DNA of 12,708 bases, taken from an uncultured Prevotella sp. GTDB taxonomy: Bacteria; Bacteroidota; Bacteroidia; Bacteroidales; Bacteroidaceae. Of this stretch, positions 5,859-12,708 are shown one piece after another (within the stretch, counting starts at the first letter, position 1; each line of letters starts with the position of its first letter). Under the pieces are notes generated by a model. That model searched no databases and was not told where the DNA came from. It worked only from the letters and a program-made list of their open reading frames with translations. Location of the stretch: assembly GCA_900770025.1 (NCBI GenBank), contig CAAGIW010000027.1, forward strand, positions 1 to 12,708, written 5' to 3'. The position numbers and the translations under genes are program-made.

Positions 5859-6611
5859 ATGTTAGAAGTAAAAGACTTGCACGCCCGCATCGGCGAAAAA
5901 GAGATATTGAAAGGCATCAACCTTACCATCCGCAGCGGTGAGACCCATGCCATTATGGGCCCCAATGGTTCGGGAAAATCCACGTTGAGTGCTGTTCTGG
6001 TGGGCAATCCCCTATACGAGGTGACCCAGGGTTCTGCCTTTTTCAACGGGAAGAACCTGTTAGAGATGAAGCCCGAAGACAGGGCACACGAGGGACTGTT
6101 CCTCTCGTTCCAATATCCCGTGGAGATTCCCGGCGTGTCGATGACTAACTTCATGCGTGCCGCTATCAACGAGAAACGCAAGTACGAGGGCAAGGAACCC
6201 CTCAGCGCGGCCGACTTCCTGAAGATGATGCGTGAGAAGAGAAAGATTGTGGAACTGGATTCCAAACTCACCAATCGCTCTGTGAATGAGGGATTCAGTG
6301 GAGGAGAGAAGAAGAGAAATGAGATATTCCAGATGGCGATGCTCGAACCTAAACTCTCCATTCTTGATGAAACTGATTCGGGACTTGATGTGGATGCTAT
6401 GCGCATTGTGGCCGAAGGAGTGAACAAATTGCGCACTCCCGAGACCGGATGTATAGTCATCACCCACTACGATCGGTTGCTCGATATGATAAAGCCCGAT
6501 GTGGTGCATGTGCTCTATCAGGGTCGCATTGTGAAAACTGCAGGCCCGGAACTGGCACGCGAGATACAGGAAAGAGGCTACGACTGGATAAAGGCGGAGG
6601 TGAACCAATGA
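5859..6611 (+). CDS. sufC: Fe-S cluster assembly ATPase SufC
   Basis: ABC-type ATPase subunit of the SufBC2D scaffold; ATP-driven dimerisation changes SufB-SufD conformation during cluster assembly. The 250-residue protein has Walker A GPNGSGKST at 34-42, Q-loop Gln85 in LSFQYP, and signature FSGGEKKR at 146-153. Walker B ends with Asp170-Glu171 in SILDETD, followed by D-loop SGLD at 174-177 and switch His203. All catalytic residues are present, so the upstream insertion has not damaged the gene. It starts 12 bases after the methyltransferase stop and its TGA overlaps the sufD ATG (ATGA), so sufC and sufD are translationally coupled. I see no convincing promoter directly upstream; a TATTGTTTG near 5828-5836 is one base too long for the -7 consensus. 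Confidence 0.97.
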   Translation: MLEVKDLHARIGEKEILKGINLTIRSGETHAIMGPNGSGKSTLSAVLVGNPLYEVTQGSAFFNGKNLLEMKPEDRAHEGLFLSFQYPVEIPGVSMTNFMRAAINEKRKYEGKEPLSAADFLKMMREKRKIVELDSKLTNRSVNEGFSGGEKKRNEIFQMAMLEPKLSILDETDSGLDVDAMRIVAEGVNKLRTPETGCIVITHYDRLLDMIKPDVVHVLYQGRIVKTAGPELAREIQERGYDWIKAEVNQ

Positions 6612-7948
6612 CAACCAACCAATATACCCAACTCTATGAGCAGTGCCGCGACATGATTTGCCAGCACAGCGCACCCGCTATGAACGCCGTGCGCGAACAG
6701 GCATATCGGCACTTCTGCACACTGGGATTCCCATCCAAACGGGTGGAACGCTACAAATATACCGACATGGAGCCGCTCTTTGCTCCCGACTATGGGCTGA
6801 ACCTGAACCGTTTAGAGATACCTGTGAACCCTTATGATGCCTTCAAGTGCGACGTGCCCAACCTGAGTACATCGCTCTATTTCGTGGTCAACGATATCTT
6901 CCACACGGCCACCCGTCCCAAAAGGTCGCTGCCCGAGGGGGTGGTGGTGGGTTCGCTCAGAGAATATGCCTTGCAGCACCCCGATTGGGTGGGGAAGTAT
7001 TACGCCCGGATGGCACAGACAGCAGAAGACGGCATCACTGCCCTGAACACCATGCTGGCACAAGACGGACTGCTGGTGTATGTGCCCAAGGGGGTGAAGG
7101 TGGACAAGACGATACAGGTGATCAACATTCTGCGGGCCGATGTGGACCTGATGGTCAACCGCCGGGTGCTCATCGTGGTGGAAGAACTGGCAGAAGTGAA
7201 ACTGCTTTTCTGTGATCATGCCGCCGATGACCGCCGTTTTCTCACCACGCAGGTGATAGAGGCATACGTGGAAGCCGGTGCATCGCTCGACCTCTATTGT
7301 TTGGAAGAGACTCATGCCAAGAACGTAAGGGTGAGCAACCTGTATATATCGCAGGAAAGAGACAGTAGGGTGAACCATCATCTCATCACCCTGCACAACG
7401 GAATTACACGCAACCGAACCGATTTGGTGATGCAAGGCACAGGAGCATCGTGCAACCTGTGTGGCTGTGTGATAGCAGACAAGCAGCAGCATGTGGACAA
7501 CAACACGCTGATAGACCACCAAGCGGCCCACTGTACCAGCAACGAACTCTACAAATATGTGCTCGATGATGAGGCCACGGGTGCCTTTGCCGGCAGGGTG
7601 CTGGTGAGGCAGGGAGCACAGAAGACGGTGTCGCAGGAGCGCAACCAGAACATCTGTGCCACCAAAAAGGCCCGGATGTTCACGCAGCCCATGCTCGAAA
7701 TCTATGCCGACGATGTGAAATGTTCGCATGGTTCCACCGTGGGACAACTCAATGATGCCGCCCTCTTCTATATGCGTCAGCGGGGAATATCGCTCAAGGA
7801 GGCCAAACTGCTGCTTGAGTTTGCCTTCATCAACGAGGTCATCGACCAGTTGCAGTTGGAGCCGTTGCGCGACCGACTGCACCATTTGGTGGAAAAGCGC
7901 TTCAGAGGCGAACTCAACAAGTGCGAGGGATGCAAGTTGTGCAAGTAG
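6608..7948 (+). CDS. sufD: Fe-S cluster assembly protein SufD
   Basis: SufB paralogue and partner in the SufBC2D scaffold, needed for iron entry in characterised systems. From the ATG at 6608 the protein has 446 residues. Features are DGLLVYVPKGV at 153-163, the beta-helix core, and DVKCSHGSTVGQL at 369-381. His374 there corresponds to the functionally important histidine of E. coli SufD (His360). The ERxKYTD segment near 47-53 marks the conserved N-terminal region. The C-terminus ends in a Cys-rich tail, Cys439-x2-Cys442-x2-Cys445. A cysteine-containing tail is, from memory, common in Bacteroidota SufD, but its role is unknown to me. The frame is open upstream to 6449, but that part lies inside sufC; the overlapping ATGA at 6608 is the normal coupled start. 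Confidence 0.96.
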   Translation: MTTNQYTQLYEQCRDMICQHSAPAMNAVREQAYRHFCTLGFPSKRVERYKYTDMEPLFAPDYGLNLNRLEIPVNPYDAFKCDVPNLSTSLYFVVNDIFHTATRPKRSLPEGVVVGSLREYALQHPDWVGKYYARMAQTAEDGITALNTMLAQDGLLVYVPKGVKVDKTIQVINILRADVDLMVNRRVLIVVEELAEVKLLFCDHAADDRRFLTTQVIEAYVEAGASLDLYCLEETHAKNVRVSNLYISQERDSRVNHHLITLHNGITRNRTDLVMQGTGASCNLCGCVIADKQQHVDNNTLIDHQAAHCTSNELYKYVLDDEATGAFAGRVLVRQGAQKTVSQERNQNICATKKARMFTQPMLEIYADDVKCSHGSTVGQLNDAALFYMRQRGISLKEAKLLLEFAFINEVIDQLQLEPLRDRLHHLVEKRFRGELNKCEGCKLCK

Positions 7949-8010
7949 AAATGTGCATGGCCCGGGGCGGAGTATAGCCTTGGGGAAGGAATCAAGAAAG
8001 TTAAGGAAGA

Positions 8011-9225
8011 ATGTTTGATATACAGAAGATACGTGAGGATTTCCCGATTCTGTCGAGAAAAGTGTATGACAGGCCGCTGGTTTATCTTGACAATGCCGCC
8101 ACCACCCAGAAACCTTTGTGCGTGCTGGATGCCATGAGAGAGGAATATCTCAACGTGAATGCCAACGTGCATCGTGGCGTACACTACCTGTCGCAGCAGG
8201 CCACCGACCTGCATGAGGCTGCCCGTGAAACGGTGAGGCAGTTCATCAACGCCCGATCTGAGGCCGAGATTGTGTTCACCCGTGGCACCACCGAGAGCAT
8301 CAATCTGGTGGCTTCCTCTTTCTGCGAGGCCATGATGAAGCCGGGCGACGAGGTGATAGTGACGGAAATGGAGCATCACTCCAACATTGTGCCCTGGCAG
8401 TTGCAGGCGCAGCGCCACGGCATTGTGCTCAAGGTGATACCCATCACCGACAGAGGAGAGTTGCGTGTAGAGACATTGGAGCAACTGATCACGGAGAAGA
8501 CGAGGTTGGTGAGCATCGCCCATGTGAGCAATGTGTTGGGAACAGTGAACCCCGTGGCCCAGGTGGTGGGCATCTGTCATGCCCACGGAGTGCCGGTGAT
8601 GGTGGACGGAGCCCAGAGTGCGCCCCATCTCAGGGTGGATGTTCAGGCACTGGATTGCGATTTCTACGCCCTCAGCGGTCACAAGATGTATGGTCCTACG
8701 GGCGTGGGTGTGCTCTATGGCAAGGAAGAATGGTTGGAGAAAATGCCCCCTTACCAGGGAGGAGGAGAGATGATTGACAAGGTGAGCTTTGAGAAAACCA
8801 CCTTTGAACGGTTGCCTTTCAAGTTTGAGGCAGGTACGCCCGACTATGTGGCCACCCACGGACTTGCCACTGCCATACGCTATATGGAGCAGTTGGGCAT
8901 GGACAACATAGCAGAGCACGAGCGCGAACTGACCGCCTATTGCATGGCAAGGATGGCGGAGATAGAGGGCCTGCGCATCTTCGGCCAGGCCAAAGAGAAG
9001 GATGCTGTGGTGTCGTTCTTGGTGAGAGACATCCATCATTTAGACATGGGCACCCTGCTCGACCGCTTAGGTATTGCCGTGCGCACCGGTCATCACTGTG
9101 CCGAACCGCTTATGACACGCTTGGGCATACAGGGCACTGTGCGCGCCTCGTTTGCGCTATACAACACCAAAGAAGAGATTGACACCCTGGTGGAAGGCAT
9201 CAAGCGGGTGAGTGCCATGTTCTGA
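8011..9225 (+). CDS. sufS: Cysteine desulfurase SufS (group II)
   Basis: PLP enzyme that converts cysteine to alanine and a persulfide, supplying sulfur to the SufB scaffold. It has 404 residues, close to E. coli SufS. Visible residues are His122 in EMEHHSN (PLP stacking), Asp199 in MVDGAQS, and the PLP-binding Lys225 in SGHKMYGPTG. The catalytic Cys363 sits in RTGHHCAEP; this motif marks group II (SufS/CsdA type) rather than NifS/IscS. It begins 62 bases after sufD, behind an AAGGAAG stretch close to the ATG. Those 62 bases have no obvious promoter or hairpin. It is the last gene of the operon. Group II enzymes usually need SufE or SufU as sulfur acceptor; neither gene is in the window. Confidence 0.97.
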   Translation: MFDIQKIREDFPILSRKVYDRPLVYLDNAATTQKPLCVLDAMREEYLNVNANVHRGVHYLSQQATDLHEAARETVRQFINARSEAEIVFTRGTTESINLVASSFCEAMMKPGDEVIVTEMEHHSNIVPWQLQAQRHGIVLKVIPITDRGELRVETLEQLITEKTRLVSIAHVSNVLGTVNPVAQVVGICHAHGVPVMVDGAQSAPHLRVDVQALDCDFYALSGHKMYGPTGVGVLYGKEEWLEKMPPYQGGGEMIDKVSFEKTTFERLPFKFEAGTPDYVATHGLATAIRYMEQLGMDNIAEHERELTAYCMARMAEIEGLRIFGQAKEKDAVVSFLVRDIHHLDMGTLLDRLGIAVRTGHHCAEPLMTRLGIQGTVRASFALYNTKEEIDTLVEGIKRVSAMF

Positions 9226-9228
9226 TGG

Positions 9229-9531
9229 CTACTCCTCTGCAGCGTGAATGCCCGAATGCTTGCATTGGAGCAGGGCCAACACCAGCCAAGCCAAGCAGAG
9301 CAGGCGCACCACAATGCTGCACTCCACGGGGAATACGGTGAACACAAAGGCTGTCTGGGCATTGATCAGCAGGCCCGTTTGGCGGCGATTGAGCTTTGTG
9401 CCAAGCAGATGGGAGTAGTGATGGCCCACCTTGTCTATGGCAGAGGTGGCAAACAGGGTCATTCTTTTCATACAGTCTGCAACATTCTTCACGGTGTTGC
9501 TACGGGCAGAAAGGGTCAATTCAGTTTTCAT
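9229..9531 (-). CDS. Small membrane protein of unknown function
   Basis: A 100-residue minus-strand protein that converges on sufS with only three bases between the two stop codons. The N-terminal half is polar (MKTELTLSARSNTVKNVADC, then a TLFATSAIDKVGHHY stretch). The C-terminal half has a moderately hydrophobic run at 55-68 and a stronger one at about 72-89, so one hairpin or one to two membrane passes are likely. I do not recognise a named family, although the layout resembles small conserved proteins in Prevotella and Bacteroides. The frame is open back to 9594, but the ATG at 9531 follows a plausible leader and gives a more natural N-terminus. No function can be assigned. Confidence 0.6.
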   Translation of the reverse strand: MKTELTLSARSNTVKNVADCMKRMTLFATSAIDKVGHHYSHLLGTKLNRRQTGLLINAQTAFVFTVFPVECSIVVRLLCLAWLVLALLQCKHSGIHAAEE

Positions 9532-9559
9532 AATCAGATGTTTCTTATTGTTTACATGG

Positions 9560-9567
9560 CAAAGGAA
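9560..9567 (-). promoter_or_regulatory. Weak -7 box for the small membrane protein
   Basis: The minus strand reads TTCCTTTG, one base off TAnnTTTG, about 30 bases before the ATG at 9531. No convincing -33 element is seen. The rest of 9532-9697, between this gene and rnhB, holds no other feature I can support. Confidence 0.3.
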
Positions 9568-9697
9568 CGAAGATATTTTGCACAATATGTTCACAAAATA
9601 CTCCGTATGGTTAATGAAAATTAAAGATTATCCCTTTCTTTGTCTCCCCCTTGTGGTTCTTTTCTTCCGCTGATTCCGAAACATAAAAACAACAGAT

Positions 9698-10300
9698 ATG
9701 CTGAAAAACCATTATTACGACCATCTGACGGAGTGCGGATGCGACGAGGCAGGCAGGGGATGCCTGGCCGGAAGCGTGTATGCTGCAGCGGTGATTTTGC
9801 CGCCCGACTACTGCAATGAGCGGCTCAACGACTCCAAGCAACTCACCGAAAAGCAGCGCTATGCCCTGCGCACGGAGATAGAGCGTGATGCTGTGGCGTG
9901 GGCCGTGGGGGTGGTTACGCCCGAAGAGATTGACCGTATCAACATCCTCAATGCCAGTATTCTGGCGATGCACCGTGCCATTGATGGTCTGCAGGTGCGC
10001 CCGCAGGCTGTCATTGTGGATGGCAACCGCTTCAAACCCTATCACGATCTGCCTTATACCACTATAATAAAAGGCGATGGAAAATACCTTTCCATCGCCG
10101 CAGCCAGCATTCTGGCAAAGACTTATCGTGATGACTATATGGACGAACTGGCCATTGCCTATCCGCAATACGACTGGCAGAGCAACAAGGGTTACCCCAC
10201 CAAGAAGCACCGCGAGGCCATTGCCCGCTATGGCATCACCCCTTATCACCGCCGTTCCTATCGCCTGTTGGGCGACGGACAGCTCTCCCTTTGGCCCTGA
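9698..10300 (+). CDS. rnhB: Ribonuclease HII
   Basis: Cuts the RNA strand of RNA-DNA hybrids and nicks at single ribonucleotides misincorporated in DNA. The 200-residue protein has the expected GCDEAGRG motif at 14-21 (metal ligands Asp16 and Glu17), then LNDSKQL at 43-49 and VDGNR at 107-111 (Asp108). AAASILAKTYRDD spans 134-146, with the fourth acidic ligand around Asp145, and GYPTKKH follows near the end. All active-site residues are kept. The ATG at 9698 follows an A-rich leader without a Shine-Dalgarno sequence. The gene stands alone on its strand and converges on the GH127 gene with 30 bases between the stops. Confidence 0.96.
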   Translation: MLKNHYYDHLTECGCDEAGRGCLAGSVYAAAVILPPDYCNERLNDSKQLTEKQRYALRTEIERDAVAWAVGVVTPEEIDRINILNASILAMHRAIDGLQVRPQAVIVDGNRFKPYHDLPYTTIIKGDGKYLSIAAASILAKTYRDDYMDELAIAYPQYDWQSNKGYPTKKHREAIARYGITPYHRRSYRLLGDGQLSLWP

Positions 10301-10330
10301 AATGGCTTGCAGAGAGCGGATGCGCTGTTG

Positions 10331-12445
10331 TCAATACACGGCAGGCATCCATACGGTCATCTCGCTCTTGCCTCGGTTGCCCCAGGCATAGTAGGGGATG
10401 AGGCGCACCTTCACCTTCTTCTTCTCCGTGTTTGCCGTGCGATACAGGGTCCCTGTCCACGTTTTCTCGCTCCTGTCCACGGCCTCGGTCTCCAATGCCA
10501 TCATCCGGCTGCCCTCGATGGTGGTTTCCACGGGGGTGAAGGTGGCATTCACAGGAATGGCGATGTTGTCGATATCCATGCCGTTCAGGTCGTTGCTCTC
10601 CAAGCAATAGAGGATGGGCCCGCGCTGCACGGCCACTTGTCCGCGACACTCTTCCACCAATGGGTTGGCCTCTATCACCCTGGTTTCCATGGGCAGCGTA
10701 AGGGTGATCACGTCACCCTTGCTCCATGTTTGTGTCAGGGTGAGGTATTTGCCGGCCTTGGGTGCCGTGATTTCTTGTTTGATGCCCTTCTTCTGTGTGA
10801 TGCTCACCTTGGCTCCTGCCGCCCATTCGGGTATTCTTAGTTTAAGGTCAAACTCCTTGTTGCCCTTCATTTGGGTGATGGTCAGTTTCACGGTGCCGTC
10901 CCACGGATAGTCGGTTTCCTGCCTGATGCCCACTGTTCCCAGTCCCTCTATCTGCGTCTTCATGGTGTTGGCCCCATACATATTTATATATATGCTGTTG
11001 TTCCGGCCGATGCTGTAGGCATAGTTCTGTGCCTGGCACAGGGTGCGCAGGGTGTTTGGGGGGCAGCAGAAGCAGCTGATGTATTCGGTGCGCTCCTTGG
11101 GCCAGCGCAGTTTGTAGGGCAGTTCGTTGCTCATGCGCAGCGGATTGGTGTAGAAATACTTCTTTCCGTCGAGGCTGATGCCGCACAGGATGCTGTTATA
11201 GAAGCAGTTTTCCACCAGTCCGGCATATTTCTCTTCGCCTGTGGCCAGCAGCATACGCCAGTTGAGCAGCATGTTTCCGATGTTGGCGCAGGTTTCGTTG
11301 TGGGCGGTGGAGTGGGGCAACTGGTAGGGTCGCCCGTAGCTTTGGTGCACCTTCTGCACGTTGTCGGGCTTGTAGTCGGTGCCGTCGGGCGAGGTGCCGT
11401 CATACAGGGCGCCACATGCACCGTTGATATACATCTTGCGGTTCACTATGTCGTCCCATATCGAGGTCAGGTTTTTCATCAGCTGTTCCTCTCCGCTCTC
11501 GATGTAGAGGTCGGCCACTCCGGCATAGAGGTAGTTGGCCCTCACCGAGTGTCCCATGGCCTGATACTGCTGGCGGAAGGGTATTCTGTCCTGGTTGTCG
11601 TCGGTGCCGTTCTCCACCTTGCCGCGTATGTCTATCATTCCCTGAGCCGTTGTCAGGTAGCGCGGGTTGCCTGTGGCGCGGTATATCTCCACCATGGCCA
11701 TATAGTGCGAGGGGCAGATGGCGTTGCGTGCCAGTTCGTCGGCATTGTTCTCATAGAACGAGCAGAGGAAGTCGGCCGCCTTCACGGCGCAGTCAAACAG
11801 GGTGGTCTTGCCCGTGGCGCGTTTGTGGATGATGCCGGCGGTGATAAGGTGCCCCAGGTTGTAGGTCTCAAAGTTCAGTCGGTTGCCAAAGGCGCCGTCC
11901 TTGCCCGATCCCACCTTGGTGCCTATCACCTCGTTCTCCTTGGCCTCGTCTTGCAGTGCCTTCCGGTTCATCTCTGCAATGATCACGGGTGTGTGCAGAT
12001 AGCCGTCGGGGCGTTGCGATTTGGCGATGAGTCTGATCACCTCGTCGGCAATCTTTTCCAGCTGTGCGTCGTGGGTCACGGCATATACCGACACCACCGC
12101 CTCCAACCATTTGTAGAAATCGCCGTCGTGGAAGGGAGGCCCGTGGCGCTTGCCCTGCTTCTCTCCGGCAGCGATGAGGAAGTTGTTGTAACTATGTCCC
12201 TTGTCCGACTTCCATGTCTCCCACATGCTCTGCACCGAGGTGCCCCCAAACACTTTGAAGCGTTCGCCCCAGAAGCCCTTGTCCCATTTCACGTCGGTGA
12301 TGGGTGTGGCATCCATCACGGCATGTTTGCTGTTGTGGGTGTAGGTCATTCCCTCGTGCTGTGCCTGGCAAGGCACGCTGCAAAGCATTGCTGCCACTGC
12401 CGACAATGCGGCCAGTGACTGTGCTTTCTTGTTGAATGTTCTCAT
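10331..12445 (-). CDS. Secreted GH127 (DUF1680) beta-L-arabinofuranosidase-like glycoside hydrolase
   Basis: A 704-residue protein with a type I signal peptide: MRTFNKK, a hydrophobic core at about 10-22, and cleavage probably after CQA at 28. It should therefore act in the periplasm. The body is an (alpha/alpha)6 barrel followed by beta domains, as in GH127. His-Asn-Glu384-Thr-Cys386 and Cys-Phe-Cys460-Cys461-Pro-Pro-Asn match the characterised Bifidobacterium HypBA1 pattern. There a glutamate and cysteines bind zinc and one cysteine of the CC pair is the nucleophile, here Cys460. Family members release beta-L-arabinofuranose from plant glycoproteins or pectic side chains; other specificities exist in related families, so the exact substrate is uncertain. 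No SusC/SusD pair or other carbohydrate gene is in the window, so this may be a lone enzyme or the edge of a polysaccharide locus beyond 12708. Confidence 0.88.
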   Translation of the reverse strand: MRTFNKKAQSLAALSAVAAMLCSVPCQAQHEGMTYTHNSKHAVMDATPITDVKWDKGFWGERFKVFGGTSVQSMWETWKSDKGHSYNNFLIAAGEKQGKRHGPPFHDGDFYKWLEAVVSVYAVTHDAQLEKIADEVIRLIAKSQRPDGYLHTPVIIAEMNRKALQDEAKENEVIGTKVGSGKDGAFGNRLNFETYNLGHLITAGIIHKRATGKTTLFDCAVKAADFLCSFYENNADELARNAICPSHYMAMVEIYRATGNPRYLTTAQGMIDIRGKVENGTDDNQDRIPFRQQYQAMGHSVRANYLYAGVADLYIESGEEQLMKNLTSIWDDIVNRKMYINGACGALYDGTSPDGTDYKPDNVQKVHQSYGRPYQLPHSTAHNETCANIGNMLLNWRMLLATGEEKYAGLVENCFYNSILCGISLDGKKYFYTNPLRMSNELPYKLRWPKERTEYISCFCCPPNTLRTLCQAQNYAYSIGRNNSIYINMYGANTMKTQIEGLGTVGIRQETDYPWDGTVKLTITQMKGNKEFDLKLRIPEWAAGAKVSITQKKGIKQEITAPKAGKYLTLTQTWSKGDVITLTLPMETRVIEANPLVEECRGQVAVQRGPILYCLESNDLNGMDIDNIAIPVNATFTPVETTIEGSRMMALETEAVDRSEKTWTGTLYRTANTEKKKVKVRLIPYYAWGNRGKSEMTVWMPAVY

Positions 12446-12488
12446 TTATTGACGGGTGTTGTAGATTGTTTCACAAAGTATGGTTCTC

Positions 12489-12501
12489 GTAGAAGTTCTA
12501 C
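12489..12501. repeat. 13-bp inverted repeat next to the GH127 -7 box
   Basis: GTAGAAGTTCTAC is a perfect six-base inverted repeat around one central base. It abuts the -7 box, where the transcript of the GH127 gene would begin, so it is a candidate operator. A short hairpin in the leader RNA is an alternative. Confidence 0.35.
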
Positions 12502-12508
12502 AAAAATA
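12501..12508 (-). promoter_or_regulatory. -7 box for the GH127 gene
   Basis: The minus strand at 12508-12501 reads TATTTTTG, a full TAnnTTTG match, 55 bases before the ATG at 12445. A -33 TTTG is not visible at the usual distance, which would fit a promoter needing an activator. Confidence 0.4.
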
Positions 12509-12561
12509 CGGAAAAAAACGGCCATCACCTTGTTTCTTATCAGTATTTAACATTCACTTTG

Positions 12562-12583
12562 TGTTTGGCAACTGTTTGGCGGC
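12562..12583. repeat. Two 11-bp direct repeats upstream of the GH127 gene
   Basis: TGTTTGGCAAC is followed directly by TGTTTGGCGGC, and then by a weaker third start, TGTTTTT. The spacing of 11 bases is about one helical turn, so the repeats would face the same side of the DNA. On the gene's own strand they lie roughly 55-80 bases upstream of the -7 box, where an activator could bind. Confidence 0.35.
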
Positions 12584-12708
12584 TGTTTTTCTTACGAGCG
12601 AGGAGGTTGTTTAATCACATTGTAAGCATCTGATTATGAGCTGATAACATCGTTCTTCCGTCCACGCTCCGGCAGGCGGCATTCTAAAATGGTGCGTTTT
12701 GCGTTCTA

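Larger units (their letters stand above)
12446..12708. other. Upstream region of the GH127 gene
   Basis: Apart from the -7 box, the inverted repeat and the 11-bp direct repeats, I see no gene here. A plus-strand ATG at 12689 could open another frame, but only six codons fit before the window ends. Confidence 0.5.

Noticed and set aside
6449..6607. Upstream extension of the sufD frame
   Set aside because: It lies inside sufC in another frame; the ATGA overlap at 6608 is the expected coupled start.
6937..6951. G-rich run that could form a two-layer quadruplex
   Set aside because: It is explained by Gly and Val codons of SufD (EGVVVGS), and most of the G tracts are only two or three bases long.
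7951..7977. Eight-codon ORF between sufD and sufS
   Set aside because: Short ORFs of this size are expected by chance; there is no repeat, overlap or hairpin as at the nuclease start.
7777..9039. Long minus-strand open frame of 420 codons opposite sufD and sufS
   Set aside because: It is His-, Leu- and Gly-rich without recognisable motifs and crosses the sufD-sufS boundary; the plus strand is clearly coding.
10979..10992. TA-rich alternating run in the GH127 gene
   Set aside because: It encodes the Ile-Tyr-Ile-Asn-Met-Tyr strand of the protein, so no separate function is needed.
10871..12418. Long plus-strand open frame of 515 codons
   Set aside because: It is antisense to the GH127 gene, has a composition typical of a shadow frame, and shows no domain, whereas the minus strand has a signal peptide and catalytic motifs.
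12689..12708. ATG near the right edge as a new plus-strand gene
   Set aside because: Only six codons fit before the window ends and there is no supporting leader or homology.

Overview
The window looks like chromosomal DNA of a Bacteroidota species, most likely Prevotella or a close relative. The evidence is the gene families: an AAA-ATPase-like/DUF1703 protein, a DUF3109 protein, SufBCDS with a Cys-rich SufD tail, and a secreted GH127 enzyme. Several gene starts also have TAnnTTTG-type -7 boxes upstream, and most genes lack a strong Shine-Dalgarno sequence. All assignments come from reading motifs by eye; no database search was run.

Layout. Bases 1-120 (minus) hold the first 40 codons of an AAA-ATPase-like/DUF1703 protein that runs off the left edge. 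Divergent from it is a short plus-strand pair, ung (uracil-DNA glycosylase) and a Cys-rich DUF3109 gene. That pair converges, with a 29-base overlap, on a minus-strand WYL-domain regulator. The regulator is transcribed divergently from the SUF iron-sulfur cluster operon: sufB (2666-4123), sufC (5859-6611), sufD (6608-7948) and sufS (8011-9225). A small conserved-looking membrane protein (minus) converges on sufS. Next comes rnhB (plus), converging on a long minus-strand secreted GH127/DUF1680 beta-L-arabinofuranosidase-like gene. The last 260 bases are its upstream region, with short repeats that may be regulatory.

The most interesting region is 4124-5858. Between sufB and sufC, which normally sit next to each other, lie two AT-rich genes in the same direction. 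One encodes a 365-aa protein with a plausible PD-(D/E)xK nuclease core, which I cannot assign to a named family. The other encodes a 197-aa phage-type Dam-family adenine-N6 methyltransferase with an NPPY motif. Together they look like a compact restriction-modification cassette placed gene-to-gene inside a housekeeping operon, with no promoter of its own that I can see. It should therefore be transcribed with sufB and lie on the path to sufCDS. Its entry point has a perfect 17-bp tandem duplication that creates a six-codon mini-ORF whose stop overlaps the nuclease start codon. The methyltransferase has an unusually complete Shine-Dalgarno sequence overlapping the nuclease stop codon. Both features suggest post-transcriptional control of the nuclease/methylase ratio; that role is inferred.
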